Numbered from the stretch's first letter, positions 24,089-33,070 are shown. The stretch is 59,083 nucleotides of DNA from GCA-2718595 sp963935005 (GCA_963935005.1 CAWWAX010000005.1:1-59083), one strand, 5' to 3'. Notes: generated from the sequence alone by a model not told the origin. Numbers and translations are program-made.

Positions 24089-26569
24089 TTATCGAATACC
24101 TTGGTCGCCACAGATTGCGTCCAACTGATCTATCCCCACAAGAACTTCCCTTCCTTTCGAACCCTCTGGAGGACCCAAAACTCCAGCATCATGCAGTTGG
24201 TCAACAATCCTGGCAGCTCTTCCATATCCGATTTTCAGTCTGCGTTGTAGCAAAGAAGTTGATCCTTGGTCCTGGGTGATACAAACTTCGGCTGCTGCCC
24301 TGAAGAGTTCATCCCAGTCTAAATCATCTTCTGAAGTATTAGAACCCACTGCATCTTCAATTTCGTATCTCCGCTGTTCTTCAAGGATATCTGGCTCATC
24401 TTCAGGTCGAGTCATCAACGGATTGCCTAGACCCTTCTGCTCTGCATACCAGCTCATTATGCTGTCTGTCTCATCAGTAGAAATATAGGCTCCCTGAATC
24501 CGAATCGGTTCATTGGCACCTGGTGGAAGAAAAAGCATATCCCCATCGCCTAACAGAGTTTCAGCTCCGTTTTGATCCAGAATAGTCCTGGAATCAACTT
24601 TAGACGCCACCCGAAAAGCAATTCTAGAGGGAAAATTGGCTTTGATTAGTCCTGTGATGACGTTTACACTCGGTCGCTGCGTGGCAACAATTAAATGTAT
24701 TCCGATAGCTCTAGCTTTCTGTGCAAGTATGATAAGCGGTTTCTCTATATCATTCTTGACTGTCATCATGAGATCGGCCAACTCATCAATTACTACGACT
24801 ACGTACGTAAGGACCCTTCCTCCATAATTTGTCTGCTCATAAGGCACAATATGCCCCTCGGAGTCATAGCCTTGTAGCTCGACCTGACCCTTTGTCAGCC
24901 GCTCATTAAATTCACCAATGGATCTAACTCCATTTAAGCTCAATAGTTTATATCTACGTTCCATCTCTATCACCGCCCACTTAAGAGCCCTCGCAGCCTT
25001 TGTGGGATCAGTCACTACACTCTTGCGAAGATGTGGGAGTTCTTTATATGCAGAAAGTTCCACCATCTTGGGGTCAACCATGAGAAGATCAAGAGTTTCT
25101 CGCCCATGACGGAAGATTAAACTTGTAATGATCGCATTCAAGCAAACTGACTTTCCAGTGCCAGTAGCCCCAGCGATTAGGATATGAGGCATCTTAGTAA
25201 GATCGGCAATATATGGTTTACCGTTAAGATCGTTCCCGAGAGCCATCGGCAGACCTATAGCTTTTTTTCTATAAGCTTTGGATTCTAAGATGTCCCCAAG
25301 ATTAACAAACTCAGGTTTGGGGTTAGGTATCTCTACACCGACAACATCTTTCCCGGGGATTGGAGCGATTATCCTGACACTCTTAGCTTTCATAGCCAAG
25401 GCTAAATCCGCTTCCAAGTTTTGGATTTTAGAAACTTTAACACCTTCAGCAGGCTTCACTTGAAATTGTGTCACTGCTGGTCCTATAGTCTTCTTAAGAA
25501 ATTTGCCTTTATGAATTAGCTTGTTATAAAACGCAGTGCGTTCAATGGGTGTTGTACCTGGCGGAATAGCCCACTCTGGATCACCGTTAATATTTTTACC
25601 AACTTCTACTAAACAATCTATATCAAAAGATTTCAATTTTTCTATAAGAACAATGCCCAATTCGTCGAGGTCTGCCGCCATCTTTGTACGATCCTCTGGA
25701 TTAGCACGTTTGAAAGAGTCTGTTGGAGGGCGATTGGTTTCACCTAGTTCCATTACTGTTTGACCAGTACCAACATTAGAATCTTCAGTGGCACTCAGAG
25801 CCGGAGCTCCCTCGGCTTTTTCTTCTATAGCTGGCCCATTTTCAGTTTCAAAAACCTCACCTGGATCATCCACCCAACCGTCATCGATACTATTATCTAA
25901 AAGATCCAATGGCATGGTGTCTTCAAGGTCTTCTACAGATTTTTTTCTCTCTAATACTCTGTTCGAGATCAAGAGAATCAGACGTCGTATGCCCTTAAAC
26001 CCCTGAGCAAAAACTTCAGTAACATCATTTATAGGATTCCATTCAATGGTGTAGATAAATAATGCAGCCAACAAAAGAACCATGAGTACTACATCGAAGA
26101 TTCCCAAATATGTTTCTAGGAATGAACCGCCCAGCTCTCCCCACTGTCCCCACTCTCTAATGAATCCCTTATCTAGATCGAGAGTCCTAAAAAAAACAGG
26201 CCCAAGCATGAAAAGTCCAACCCAGAGATGAACCCATTTTCTCTTTCTTAATTTTTTCGGAATCCACCCTTTGACATGAAGACCTAGTGTAAAGAGAAGG
26301 GGACAAAGGAATATGGAACTTATGCCGAAAACAGACATCAAAACACTCTGGGTATACCTACCTAGTTCACCCATCAAGTTTCCGGTAGGAAATCGTGCTG
26401 AAGAAACCGGAATTAAAGATCCCAGCAAGAATAATGAAAGAGAAAATAAAGTCAGTGCCAACAGGAATTTTTTGTCCTTTTTATTTATAAAAGGCTTGGT
26501 CGGCTTAGACTTAGGTGGCTTGGACTTAGTCAGCTTAGACTTAGGTGGCTTAGACTTAGGCGAGACCAT
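24089..26569 (-). CDS. ftsK: DNA translocase FtsK/SpoIIIE
   Basis: FtsK is a septal DNA pump that clears and resolves chromosomes at division. The 826-residue sequence starts with a Lys/Pro/Ser-rich cytoplasmic tail (residues 3-25) encoded by 15-bp tandem repeats. About four membrane spans (35-175) and an acidic linker (210-300) follow. The motor has Walker A GATGTGKS (467-474) and Walker B VVVIDELADL (590-600). A C-terminal winged-helix gamma domain (about 755-826, STSLLQRRLKIGYGRAARI) reads KOPS-like DNA. The linker is shorter than E. coli's, as usual. The ATG lies inside the last codons of comB (14-nt overlap). Confidence 0.96.
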   Translation of the reverse strand: MVSPKSKPPKSKLTKSKPPKSKPTKPFINKKDKKFLLALTLFSLSLFLLGSLIPVSSARFPTGNLMGELGRYTQSVLMSVFGISSIFLCPLLFTLGLHVKGWIPKKLRKRKWVHLWVGLFMLGPVFFRTLDLDKGFIREWGQWGELGGSFLETYLGIFDVVLMVLLLAALFIYTIEWNPINDVTEVFAQGFKGIRRLILLISNRVLERKKSVEDLEDTMPLDLLDNSIDDGWVDDPGEVFETENGPAIEEKAEGAPALSATEDSNVGTGQTVMELGETNRPPTDSFKRANPEDRTKMAADLDELGIVLIEKLKSFDIDCLVEVGKNINGDPEWAIPPGTTPIERTAFYNKLIHKGKFLKKTIGPAVTQFQVKPAEGVKVSKIQNLEADLALAMKAKSVRIIAPIPGKDVVGVEIPNPKPEFVNLGDILESKAYRKKAIGLPMALGNDLNGKPYIADLTKMPHILIAGATGTGKSVCLNAIITSLIFRHGRETLDLLMVDPKMVELSAYKELPHLRKSVVTDPTKAARALKWAVIEMERRYKLLSLNGVRSIGEFNERLTKGQVELQGYDSEGHIVPYEQTNYGGRVLTYVVVVIDELADLMMTVKNDIEKPLIILAQKARAIGIHLIVATQRPSVNVITGLIKANFPSRIAFRVASKVDSRTILDQNGAETLLGDGDMLFLPPGANEPIRIQGAYISTDETDSIMSWYAEQKGLGNPLMTRPEDEPDILEEQRRYEIEDAVGSNTSEDDLDWDELFRAAAEVCITQDQGSTSLLQRRLKIGYGRAARIVDQLHDAGVLGPPEGSKGREVLVGIDQLDAICGDQGIR
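26502..26561. repeat. Four tandem 15-bp units inside the 5' end of ftsK
   Basis: The units are GGCTTAGACTTAGGT, GGCTTGGACTTAGTC, AGCTTAGACTTAGGT and GGCTTAGACTTAGGC (plus-strand reading), with a decayed partial unit at 26493-26501. On the coding strand each gives a five-residue block of the P-K-S-K type (PPKSK or LTKSK). The unit length is a multiple of three, so copy-number change would keep the frame. It forms the cationic tail before the first membrane span of FtsK. Confidence 0.8.
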
Positions 26570-27299
26570 TCGAATCCTTCTGCATTAATCTCACGACTTT
26601 CTCCCTCATCTCTGGAACCACGGAATAAATATCGACCTGAGAACAAAGATCCAGATCTCCTTCAAATCCTCCTTCTCTAAGTTTCCTCCCTCTCTCTGTT
26701 CCCGCAAGGAACTCCTTATCAATCGTAAAATGCTCTTGTGCATTCTTGGCCAATCTCCCCGCATCGTTCAAAATGAGATCGATTTTGTATTCCTCGGACA
26801 AACGATTAATAAACAAACCTGCACAAATTGTATCTTCCAGAGATATACCTTCTTCTGATCCAGCACATACGATCGTCAGGGATTCGGACTCCAACACTTC
26901 TTCTACGACCGCTCCGAGATTCATAAGGCAACAGACTAACACACTTGTAGAGTCTTCCAGAAACTGAAAAACTCGTGTGCCGTTAGTAGTACTCAGCACC
27001 AAGCGTTTTCCCAGTATCCTTTCTGGTGTAAACTCGGTAGGCGAGTTGCCGATATCGAAACCTTCTGTCATCGTATAGCGCGAAGCACCACATAGCATCG
27101 AGTCCTCACGCCCAAGAGATGATGCTAGTTTTATAGCTTCTTCTGTGGAAACCGCGGGATAAATCTCTTGTGCTCCATTAGCCATAGCTTGCACAATAGA
27201 ACTTCCTGTCCTCAGTACATCAATGACTACCGATGTCTGATCCGCAACCTCCAGTCTGGAATCTTCCGGAACAGTCAGGAGTAGATCTAAGCGCATCAT
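26556..27299 (-). CDS. ComB-family phosphatase (2-phosphosulfolactate phosphatase-like)
   Basis: In methanogens ComB hydrolyses 2-phosphosulfolactate on the coenzyme M route. Many bacteria have homologues whose substrate is not established. This 247-residue protein shows family segments: SVVIDVLRTGSSIVQAMANGAQEIYP, LVLSTTNGTRVFQF and IVCAGSEEGISLEDTICAG, whose acidic residues would bind Mg2+. No other coenzyme M or sulfolactate gene is in the window. It is coupled by a 4-nt overlap after accC, and its 3' end overlaps ftsK by 14 nt. The family call is firm; the reaction in this organism is not. Confidence 0.82.
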   Translation of the reverse strand: MMRLDLLLTVPEDSRLEVADQTSVVIDVLRTGSSIVQAMANGAQEIYPAVSTEEAIKLASSLGREDSMLCGASRYTMTEGFDIGNSPTEFTPERILGKRLVLSTTNGTRVFQFLEDSTSVLVCCLMNLGAVVEEVLESESLTIVCAGSEEGISLEDTICAGLFINRLSEEYKIDLILNDAGRLAKNAQEHFTIDKEFLAGTERGRKLREGGFEGDLDLCSQVDIYSVVPEMREKVVRLMQKDSNGLA

Positions 27300-28651
27300 T
27301 CTTTATCCCATCGTTTCATGAATTCGTCAACAAAACCAGTGTTGACCCCTCCAGCTATAAACTCAGCATCTCTAGTTATCTGCGAAAGGAAAGGAATAGA
27401 GGTATGGATTCCTTCGATTATGAAAGAGTCCAGAGCATATCTCCCTCTTATTATCGCTTCTTCACGATTGGTTCCGCTTACTATGAGTTTTGCCAAAAGA
27501 GAGTCATAGTATGGAGGCACTTCATATCCTGCATACAAATGTGTATCCAATCTTATTCCAGGTCCTCCTGGCGGTTGGAAAGTTTTAATACGCCCAGGAC
27601 TAGGTCTAAAATTTTGTGCCGGATCTTCTGCATTTATACGAAATTCAATACAATGACCTTGAAGGGATAGATCTCCAGATGGAAACGATAGCTTCTCGCC
27701 CGAAGCGACTCGCACTTGCTCTTTAACCAAGTCCAATCCAGTGACCACTTCAGTGACTGGATGTTCTACCTGAATACGAGTGTTCATCTCGATAAAATAA
27801 AAATTGGCTTGTCCATCTAGTAGAAATTCTACCGTTCCAGCACCCACGTAATCTATTCCTTGACCGGCTGCTATCGCAGCTTCTCCCATCTCTCTGCGCA
27901 TCTTGGAAGTCATACCTGGTGACGGAGATTCTTCAATTAGTTTCTGGTGTCTTCTCTGGGTGGAGCAATCTCTCTCACCCAAATGGACTACCTTTCCATG
28001 AGAGTCCCCAAAAATTTGGATTTCCACATGTCGAATCTCGGAAATATATTTTTCAATATATACATCCGAGTTTCCAAAAGTTGCTTCAGCCTCAGCCTTA
28101 GTGGTATGGAATAACCTGGACAATTCTCCTTCGTTCTCAACAACCCTCATACCTTTGCCACCACCGCCAGCAGACGCCTTAAGCATTACTGGGAATCCAA
28201 TATCACAAGCGATTCTGGTAGCGCCTTCGAGATCAGCAACTAACCCTTCTGATCCTGGAACAGTTGGGACCCCTAGACGTTGCATCGTCTCACGAGCAGT
28301 AGCTTTATCACCCATCGCTTCAATCTGGTCAGCACTCGGACCGACAAAAACGATGTCCGAGCGCCGGCAAATTTCACTGAATTCAGCATTTTCAGCCAAA
28401 AAACCATAACCTGGATGAATAGCTTCAGCCCCAGTGATCTCTGCTGCCGCAATTATCCGTGCCACATCGAGATAGCTCTCACTGGGAGAGGCTGGACCGA
28501 TACAAACTGCTTCATCAGCAAAACGGACATGTAGCGATTCTCTATCAGGTTCAGAATATACGGCTACAGTCTTGATACCGAGCTCCTGACAAGCTCGAAT
28601 AATGCGTAGCGCTATTTCGCCACGATTTGCAACTAATAGTTTCTTAAACAA
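27296..28651 (-). CDS. accC: Biotin carboxylase subunit of acetyl-CoA carboxylase
   Basis: AccC carboxylates biotin on AccB using ATP and bicarbonate, the first committed step of fatty-acid synthesis. The 451-residue sequence begins MFKKLLVANRGEIALRIIRA and has the ATP-grasp Gly-rich loop ASAGGGGKGMRVV. It also has HVEIQIFGD, ERDCSTQRRHQK and the catalytic EMNTRIQVEHPVTE with the Glu and Arg of the active site. Length is typical (about 449). It follows accB after 97 bp and overlaps comB. Confidence 0.96.
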   Translation of the reverse strand: MFKKLLVANRGEIALRIIRACQELGIKTVAVYSEPDRESLHVRFADEAVCIGPASPSESYLDVARIIAAAEITGAEAIHPGYGFLAENAEFSEICRRSDIVFVGPSADQIEAMGDKATARETMQRLGVPTVPGSEGLVADLEGATRIACDIGFPVMLKASAGGGGKGMRVVENEGELSRLFHTTKAEAEATFGNSDVYIEKYISEIRHVEIQIFGDSHGKVVHLGERDCSTQRRHQKLIEESPSPGMTSKMRREMGEAAIAAGQGIDYVGAGTVEFLLDGQANFYFIEMNTRIQVEHPVTEVVTGLDLVKEQVRVASGEKLSFPSGDLSLQGHCIEFRINAEDPAQNFRPSPGRIKTFQPPGGPGIRLDTHLYAGYEVPPYYDSLLAKLIVSGTNREEAIIRGRYALDSFIIEGIHTSIPFLSQITRDAEFIAGGVNTGFVDEFMKRWDKE

Positions 28652-28748
28652 GCAGTCACCCTATTCAACGGGAACAATCACATCTACATCAATTTTACTG
28701 GATATTCACGAGTGCAAGTCCGATACTTATACGCGAACCTACGGGAGT

Positions 28749-29234
28749 TCAACTAGGTCGAATCAGAAACAAAACCTGACCGTACTGAACAGGTTCTCCA
28801 TTTTGAACACAGATTTCTTCAATCGTACCAGAAACTTCAGATTCTAATTCGTTCATGAGTTTCATGGCTTCCAAGATACACAATATGTCACCTTGGTTCA
28901 CCCGTGAACCAACCTGCACATAACTCTCAGTGTCTGGTGAAGGCGAAGAATACAACGTGCCTACCATAGGAGACTTGATCTCGACCAAACTAAAATCTTG
29001 TTGAATTTCGACTTCTGGCCTTGGAGGAACCGACTCAACAACAGGCTCTTCTCCAGATGGTGAAACATTATTGACATCACCAGGGAGACCAGAAGAGTCC
29101 ACTACCCAGCGGGGCTCTGCCGAAGAAGCCTTAGCCAACTTGATCCTTGTGCCATCATGTTCTAATTCCACGGTGTCTAGCCCACTATCTTCAACTATAT
29201 CGATGAGACTCCGCAGAAAATCTAGATCCATCAT
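28749..29234 (-). CDS. accB: Biotin carboxyl carrier protein of acetyl-CoA carboxylase
   Basis: AccB carries biotin between AccC and the carboxyltransferase. An N-terminal region (1-80) with the dimer-forming helix LDFLRSLIDIVEDSGL is followed by a Pro/Glu/Ser linker. A biotinyl domain follows (about 83-160) with ILEAMKLMNELE, where the Lys of AMKLM is the biotinylation site. At 161 residues it is the usual size. Its ATG shares a base with the efp stop, the efp-accB-accC order seen in many bacteria. Confidence 0.96.
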   Translation of the reverse strand: MMDLDFLRSLIDIVEDSGLDTVELEHDGTRIKLAKASSAEPRWVVDSSGLPGDVNNVSPSGEEPVVESVPPRPEVEIQQDFSLVEIKSPMVGTLYSSPSPDTESYVQVGSRVNQGDILCILEAMKLMNELESEVSGTIEEICVQNGEPVQYGQVLFLIRPS

Positions 29235-29800
29235 TATTCTGAGACCCTGGTCAGATACTTATCTTCCGTACGATCAATTTTCAAAATATCCCCTTTTTCA
29301 ATGAAGAGCGGAACCTGGATCAAAGCACCCGTCTCAAGCTTCGCTGGCTTACTTCCACCCTGGGCAGTGTCACCTTTCAAACCTGGATCCGTCTCAGAAA
29401 CCACTAACTCTACGAACTGAGGCAACTCAACACTAATCACTTCTCCATCATGGACTAGTCCTTCACATCCCATATTTTCTTTGAGGTATTTGAGTTGATC
29501 CTCCCCGAGTAAGTCCCCAGAAATAGGAATCATTTCATAGCTTTCTTGATCCATAAAGTAATATAGTTGGCCATCTGAGTAACTGTAAGAAACTGGCCTG
29601 CGCTCCAATCTAACTGTTACCACCTTCTCTCCTGCCCTAAACGTCTTATCAACAACCGCTCCGCTTAAAACATTTTTGAGCTTAGTCCTTACGAAGGCAG
29701 GGCCTTTCCCAGGTTTAACGTGCTGAAAATAAGTGATTGTCCAGAGCTGACCATTAAAATCTAAAACCAAACCATTTCTAAAATCTGCAGTTGAAGCCAT
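29234..29800 (-). CDS. efp: Elongation factor P
   Basis: EF-P relieves ribosome stalling at polyproline. The 188-residue protein has the three beta-barrel domains. The first is the KOW-like domain with the tip loop FQHVKPGKGPAFVRTK; its Lys in PGKGP is the residue that EpmA-type enzymes lysylate, and it is not the Arg of the EarP type. The remaining two are OB folds (about 68-188). The C-terminal segment KGDILKIDRTEDKYLTRV is typical. No modification gene is in the window. It heads the efp-accB-accC group 39 bp downstream of aroQ. Confidence 0.96.
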   Translation of the reverse strand: MASTADFRNGLVLDFNGQLWTITYFQHVKPGKGPAFVRTKLKNVLSGAVVDKTFRAGEKVVTVRLERRPVSYSYSDGQLYYFMDQESYEMIPISGDLLGEDQLKYLKENMGCEGLVHDGEVISVELPQFVELVVSETDPGLKGDTAQGGSKPAKLETGALIQVPLFIEKGDILKIDRTEDKYLTRVSE

Positions 29801-29839
29801 GATGATTACCCGTATATTTAGGAAGCCGCTCGACTAAAG

Positions 29840-30277
29840 TTATCGATTAGCTATGTAATTTACTAAACCCCTAAGCCCTAGCGAATAGCTCTCACTACCG
29901 AAACCAAGGACTACTCCCACTGCCACCGGTGCGAGGAAAGAATGCCTTCTGAAGCGTTCCCTAGCGGTAGTATTGGACAGATGTACTTCCACAAACGGCA
30001 ATTCAACACCAACTAATCCGTCACGAAGAGACACGCTTGTATGTGTTAAACCTCCAGGATTCACTAAAAATCCATCCACTCGAGTACTCGCTTCTTCTAT
30101 GTAATCGAGAATTTCCCCTTCTGAGTTGGACTGGAAGCTTTCAATCTCAGTCCCAAGCGTCCCACCGATTTGCTGGAGAGCAGCATCTATGTCTACCAGG
30201 GTTGCCGTACCATATACTTCCGGTTCTCGTTTGCCCAAAAGGCGGAGATTTGGCCCGTGTATTACTGCAATCCTCAT
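29840..30277 (-). CDS. aroQ: Type II 3-dehydroquinate dehydratase
   Basis: AroQ dehydrates 3-dehydroquinate to 3-dehydroshikimate in aromatic amino-acid synthesis. The type II enzyme is a dodecamer. Motifs are VIHGPNLRLLGKREPEVYG (catalytic Tyr in the flexible loop, normally NLNxLG with the second Asn changed to Arg here), FQSNSEGEILD, VNPGGLTHTSVSLRDGL and EVHLSNTTARERFRRHS with the catalytic His. The length is 145 residues, near the usual 145-150. Its promoter is probably at 30379-30408, in the divergent gap with the PpiD-like gene. Confidence 0.95.
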   Translation of the reverse strand: MRIAVIHGPNLRLLGKREPEVYGTATLVDIDAALQQIGGTLGTEIESFQSNSEGEILDYIEEASTRVDGFLVNPGGLTHTSVSLRDGLVGVELPFVEVHLSNTTARERFRRHSFLAPVAVGVVLGFGSESYSLGLRGLVNYIANR

Positions 30278-30378
30278 CCTATAACCTCTCTAATTGGTAA
30301 TTTTAGCATATTAGTATTTAACAATTTATAATATTTTACAAACGTGGCAGCCCTCATTAAAGTTTTGCCACAACAAAG

Positions 30379-30408
30379 AAGATACCGATCCTTAAGAAAA
30401 GGTGTCAA
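30379..30408 (-). promoter_or_regulatory. Candidate promoter for the aroQ-efp-acc transcript
   Basis: On the minus strand a perfect TTGACA (30403-30408) is followed after 18 bases by TATCTT (30379-30384, four of six to the -10 consensus), 102 bases before aroQ. Downstream an inverted repeat GTGGCA (30344-30349) and TGCCAC (30366-30371) with a 16-base gap lies in the leader and could be an operator. The hexamers are seen; use of the site is inferred. Confidence 0.45.
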
Positions 30409-30450
30409 CGAGAAAGGTTGAGAGACCGATTCAGTAGAGTTAGGTTTCCA

Positions 30451-30478
30451 TTCACCTAGAGGAACTATGAAGTACAAT
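30451..30478 (+). promoter_or_regulatory. Candidate promoter for the PpiD-like gene
   Basis: TTCACC (30451-30456), a 16-base spacer and TACAAT (30473-30478, five of six to -10) lie 36 bases before the ATG at 30515. GGAG near 30501 may serve as the ribosome binding site. The site is the only plausible start for the lone plus-strand gene of this half of the window. The -35 match is weak. Confidence 0.35.
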
Positions 30479-30514
30479 CGCTAACGCGCAAAACACTTTC
30501 GGAGCTGTCGGTCT

Positions 30515-32341
30515 ATGATGCGTCAAATGCGGGACAATACTAAATGGATCATGCTGATCACTGCGACTGCCTTTGTGGGATTAATGGTATTCCAATGGGG
30601 CATGGACATCACTGGACAGGGTGGGATGCAGAATGGAGCAATCGGCAGTGTCAACGGAACATCTATACTCTACAATGATTTCAATCAAACATACCGACGC
30701 CTATTCGACCAAGTACAGGACTCACAGGAAGATCCCGTAACAAGTCAACAGATAAAAGACATCGAAGATGCGGCCTGGGACCAAGTGGTTGACCAAGTAC
30801 TGGTAAGCCAAGAGCTGGACAGGCGAGGGATCTTAGTGACAGATGATGAAATCATCAATGCAGTTCGTTTCCGTCCACTTCCAGAATTCCAATCGAACCC
30901 AGCCTTTCAAACCGACGGAGTCTTTGATTTTCAAAAGTACCAAGCCTATCTATCCTCGCCTACAACTGACCAAGCGTTTCTCCTACAACTTGAATTCACT
31001 TACAGACAAATTCTGCCAGAAGAAAAATTGGTGCGCCAAGTATCCTCCGACGTTTATCTGACGGAAGCCGCACTTTGGGATGAATTCCGAGATCGTAACG
31101 AAGAAATTTCAGTCAGGTATATAGCCTTTAATCCAATTCAGCGGATCCCTGATTCTGAGGTGGAAGTTAGTAGTGCGGAAATAAGAGACTACTACAACAA
31201 TAATCCAGAGGAGTTTGTCTTTCCTGCTCAAGCCACTGTGAGAACTGTTCTAATGGACAAGACTCCTACCCCGACCGATACTCTGGCAGCAGAGGAACTA
31301 GCCTCGGATCTCAGGCAACAACTCATCGATGGCAACTCTTTCGAAGACGTCCTTAATAGGCCGGATCTGCTAGGAGGTTCTGGAGAACTGGGATGGTTTA
31401 CACGAGATCAAATGGTTCCAGAATTCTCTGAAGCGGCATTTTCTGCACAGAAAGGAGAGATCACCAACCCTGTACAGACTGCATTCGGCTTTCATGTCAT
31501 CGAAATACAGGATCAATCTGGAGATAGCATCCAAGCCAGGCATATACTGGTACCCATCCGACGAACAGACGACTCAGAACTGCAAATGCTCATACTAGCT
31601 GATTCTTTAGAAGAAATGGGAGAAAATCAAGGTTTTGAGGAGGCGAGCAAAGCACTCAATCTTTCCACAGGAACATCAGTACTCAATCCCGAGTTCGCCT
31701 TCATAGCTGGTGCTGGAGAAGCTGGAGAAGCATCCGAATGGGCTTTTGAAGAAGCTTCTGAAGGCGATGTTAGCCCTCTGTTTGAGACCAGGGAAGCATT
31801 CTATATGCTAGAGCTACTTGAGATTCAAGAGGCTGGTACAGTGGGCTTGGAAGATGCTAGCCCTTCCATTGAGCAAACACTGTTCAATCTAAAAAAGATT
31901 GACGCTGGAAAAAATGAGGCAACTGAAGCCCTATCCAGACTCAATGGAGAAACGACCTTAGATGAAGTGGCGTCAAATTTAGACTTAGAAATACAGGATG
32001 CTGGACCGTACACCCGTATCGACTTCGCGCAAGGATTGGGGAGGTTAAATGCGGCGACAGGAGCTGGATTCGGACTAAATATAGGAGAATTCAGTGATGC
32101 AATCGAAGCTAATAATAACGTATTTTTATTGCAGTTGCTGGATCACATTCCAGCCGACAGCCTAGCATTCGAATCCGAATCCGAGACGCTCCGTAATCAA
32201 CTAACCCAACTAGCTCAACAGACACGACTTCGAGAGTGGATGGAAAGCATGAGGGTTGTATCAAAGATCATTGATAGAAGAGACGAAGTCTTGAACGCTG
32301 ATCCAGATAATACCCAACCACAAATGCCCTTGGTTTTCTAG
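30515..32341 (+). CDS. PpiD/SurA-like periplasmic foldase anchored in the inner membrane
   Basis: This 608-residue protein has the PpiD layout: a short cytoplasmic start, one membrane span (about 11-32, WIMLITATAFVGLMVFQWG), a SurA-like N-terminal chaperone domain (about 35-200) and a rotamase (PpiC) domain (about 235-345, GELGWFTRDQMVPEFSEAAF and FGFHVIEI). A second, degenerate PpiC-like part starts at IQARHILVPI (about 345-450), and a C-terminal helical part closes the chaperone. It probably helps newly exported proteins fold near SecYEG. It is the only complete plus-strand gene and converges on tatA with a 21-bp gap and no visible terminator. Short acidic repeats such as AGEAGEASEWAFEEASEGD are present near 405-425. 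Confidence 0.88.
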   Translation: MMRQMRDNTKWIMLITATAFVGLMVFQWGMDITGQGGMQNGAIGSVNGTSILYNDFNQTYRRLFDQVQDSQEDPVTSQQIKDIEDAAWDQVVDQVLVSQELDRRGILVTDDEIINAVRFRPLPEFQSNPAFQTDGVFDFQKYQAYLSSPTTDQAFLLQLEFTYRQILPEEKLVRQVSSDVYLTEAALWDEFRDRNEEISVRYIAFNPIQRIPDSEVEVSSAEIRDYYNNNPEEFVFPAQATVRTVLMDKTPTPTDTLAAEELASDLRQQLIDGNSFEDVLNRPDLLGGSGELGWFTRDQMVPEFSEAAFSAQKGEITNPVQTAFGFHVIEIQDQSGDSIQARHILVPIRRTDDSELQMLILADSLEEMGENQGFEEASKALNLSTGTSVLNPEFAFIAGAGEAGEASEWAFEEASEGDVSPLFETREAFYMLELLEIQEAGTVGLEDASPSIEQTLFNLKKIDAGKNEATEALSRLNGETTLDEVASNLDLEIQDAGPYTRIDFAQGLGRLNAATGAGFGLNIGEFSDAIEANNNVFLLQLLDHIPADSLAFESESETLRNQLTQLAQQTRLREWMESMRVVSKIIDRRDEVLNADPDNTQPQMPLVF

Positions 32342-32362
32342 TGAGTTTAAAGAGATAGCCCT

Positions 32363-32686
32363 CTAGTTTGCTTCTGGACCTTCTTCCACCTCCACTCGCT
32401 GAGACTCATCCTCTCTGGGATTTCCCTTGTCTGTTTGATGAGGACTGTCATCAGAAGTTGTTAGTGTCCTGAGCTCTTGATTCCTCTTAGAGGAAGCCAA
32501 GGACCCATTGTCAGAATCTCCGGCCGATTTTACCTCTTTTTCAATTTCCCGGATTGACCCTTTGAATTCCCGAATTCCTTTTCCTAATGATGATCCAATC
32601 TCTGGTAGTCGCTTAGCCCCAAAAAGCAGCAAGACGACTACGAAAATCATTATCATCTCCATCATTCCAAGCCCACCTAATCCCAT
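32363..32686 (-). CDS. tatA: Sec-independent translocase subunit TatA
   Basis: TatA forms the pore-like assembly that moves folded twin-arginine proteins. The 107-residue protein has the N-terminal membrane helix (GMMEMIMIFVVVLLLFG), the conserved FG hinge (LLFGAKRLPEIGSSLGKGIREF) and an amphipathic helix. A long, charged, low-complexity tail follows. The N-terminal GLGGLG replaces the usual short polar start. The TatC partner is at 37062-37856, separated by three genes. TatA versus TatB cannot be fully decided, but the hinge and lack of a conserved Pro favour TatA. Confidence 0.9.
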   Translation of the reverse strand: MGLGGLGMMEMIMIFVVVLLLFGAKRLPEIGSSLGKGIREFKGSIREIEKEVKSAGDSDNGSLASSKRNQELRTLTTSDDSPHQTDKGNPREDESQRVEVEEGPEAN

Positions 32687-32716
32687 AACAAACCTCCTTA
32701 AGAAATCCTAATTAAA

Positions 32717-32995
32717 TTAGATCCAAGAGCGAACGATAAATGTGACAATAGTAATTCCCACAAGTGTCAAAACATTCAGGCTGAAAGTGAGAGGACCCAT
32801 CGTAAAACCCACTGCAACTAAATCTATAGACAGTGGTCCCAATGAGGCCTCAACCGCTGTCGTGAGAAAAGACTTTGCAGCACTCTGTGGCAAGAATGCA
32901 GCACTCAAACGCGTGAGCAATCCCCCTAACATTAATCCTAAAATCAAAGTCCATATCAAGCGAACTCTACTCCTGCGATGATGGCTACCCAACAT
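32717..32995 (-). CDS. DUF4321 membrane protein
   Basis: This 92-residue protein starts with a basic segment (HHRRSRVR) and has two membrane spans (about 12-35 and 66-89) flanking a loop with LGPLSIDLVAVGFTMGPLTFSLNVLT, the DUF4321 pattern. The function is unknown. The family is found next to Tat or isoprenoid genes, and here it lies between the polyprenyl diphosphate synthase and tatA. The protein may act in the membrane near one of these systems, but nothing in the sequence says how. Confidence 0.7.
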   Translation of the reverse strand: MLGSHHRRSRVRLIWTLILGLMLGGLLTRLSAAFLPQSAAKSFLTTAVEASLGPLSIDLVAVGFTMGPLTFSLNVLTLVGITIVTFIVRSWI

Positions 32996-33070
32996 ATACT
33001 CTCTTCTCCAAAGAACATTCAGATGTGTCTGAGTCCTTCCATAAGAATCCTGGTTTCACACGCATGGCTA

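Noticed and set aside
26556..26569. Frameshift between comB and ftsK
   Set aside because: Both genes have complete domains and their 14-nt overlap is a normal stop/start arrangement.
30274..30477. 67-codon minus-strand ORF upstream of aroQ
   Set aside because: It overlaps the aroQ start and covers the candidate aroQ promoter; the composition does not look like a protein and no ribosome site is present.
33019..33032. TCAGA-TGTG-TCTGA hairpin after the polyprenyl synthase gene
   Set aside because: Only five pairs, and no T-run; such short repeats are expected by chance.
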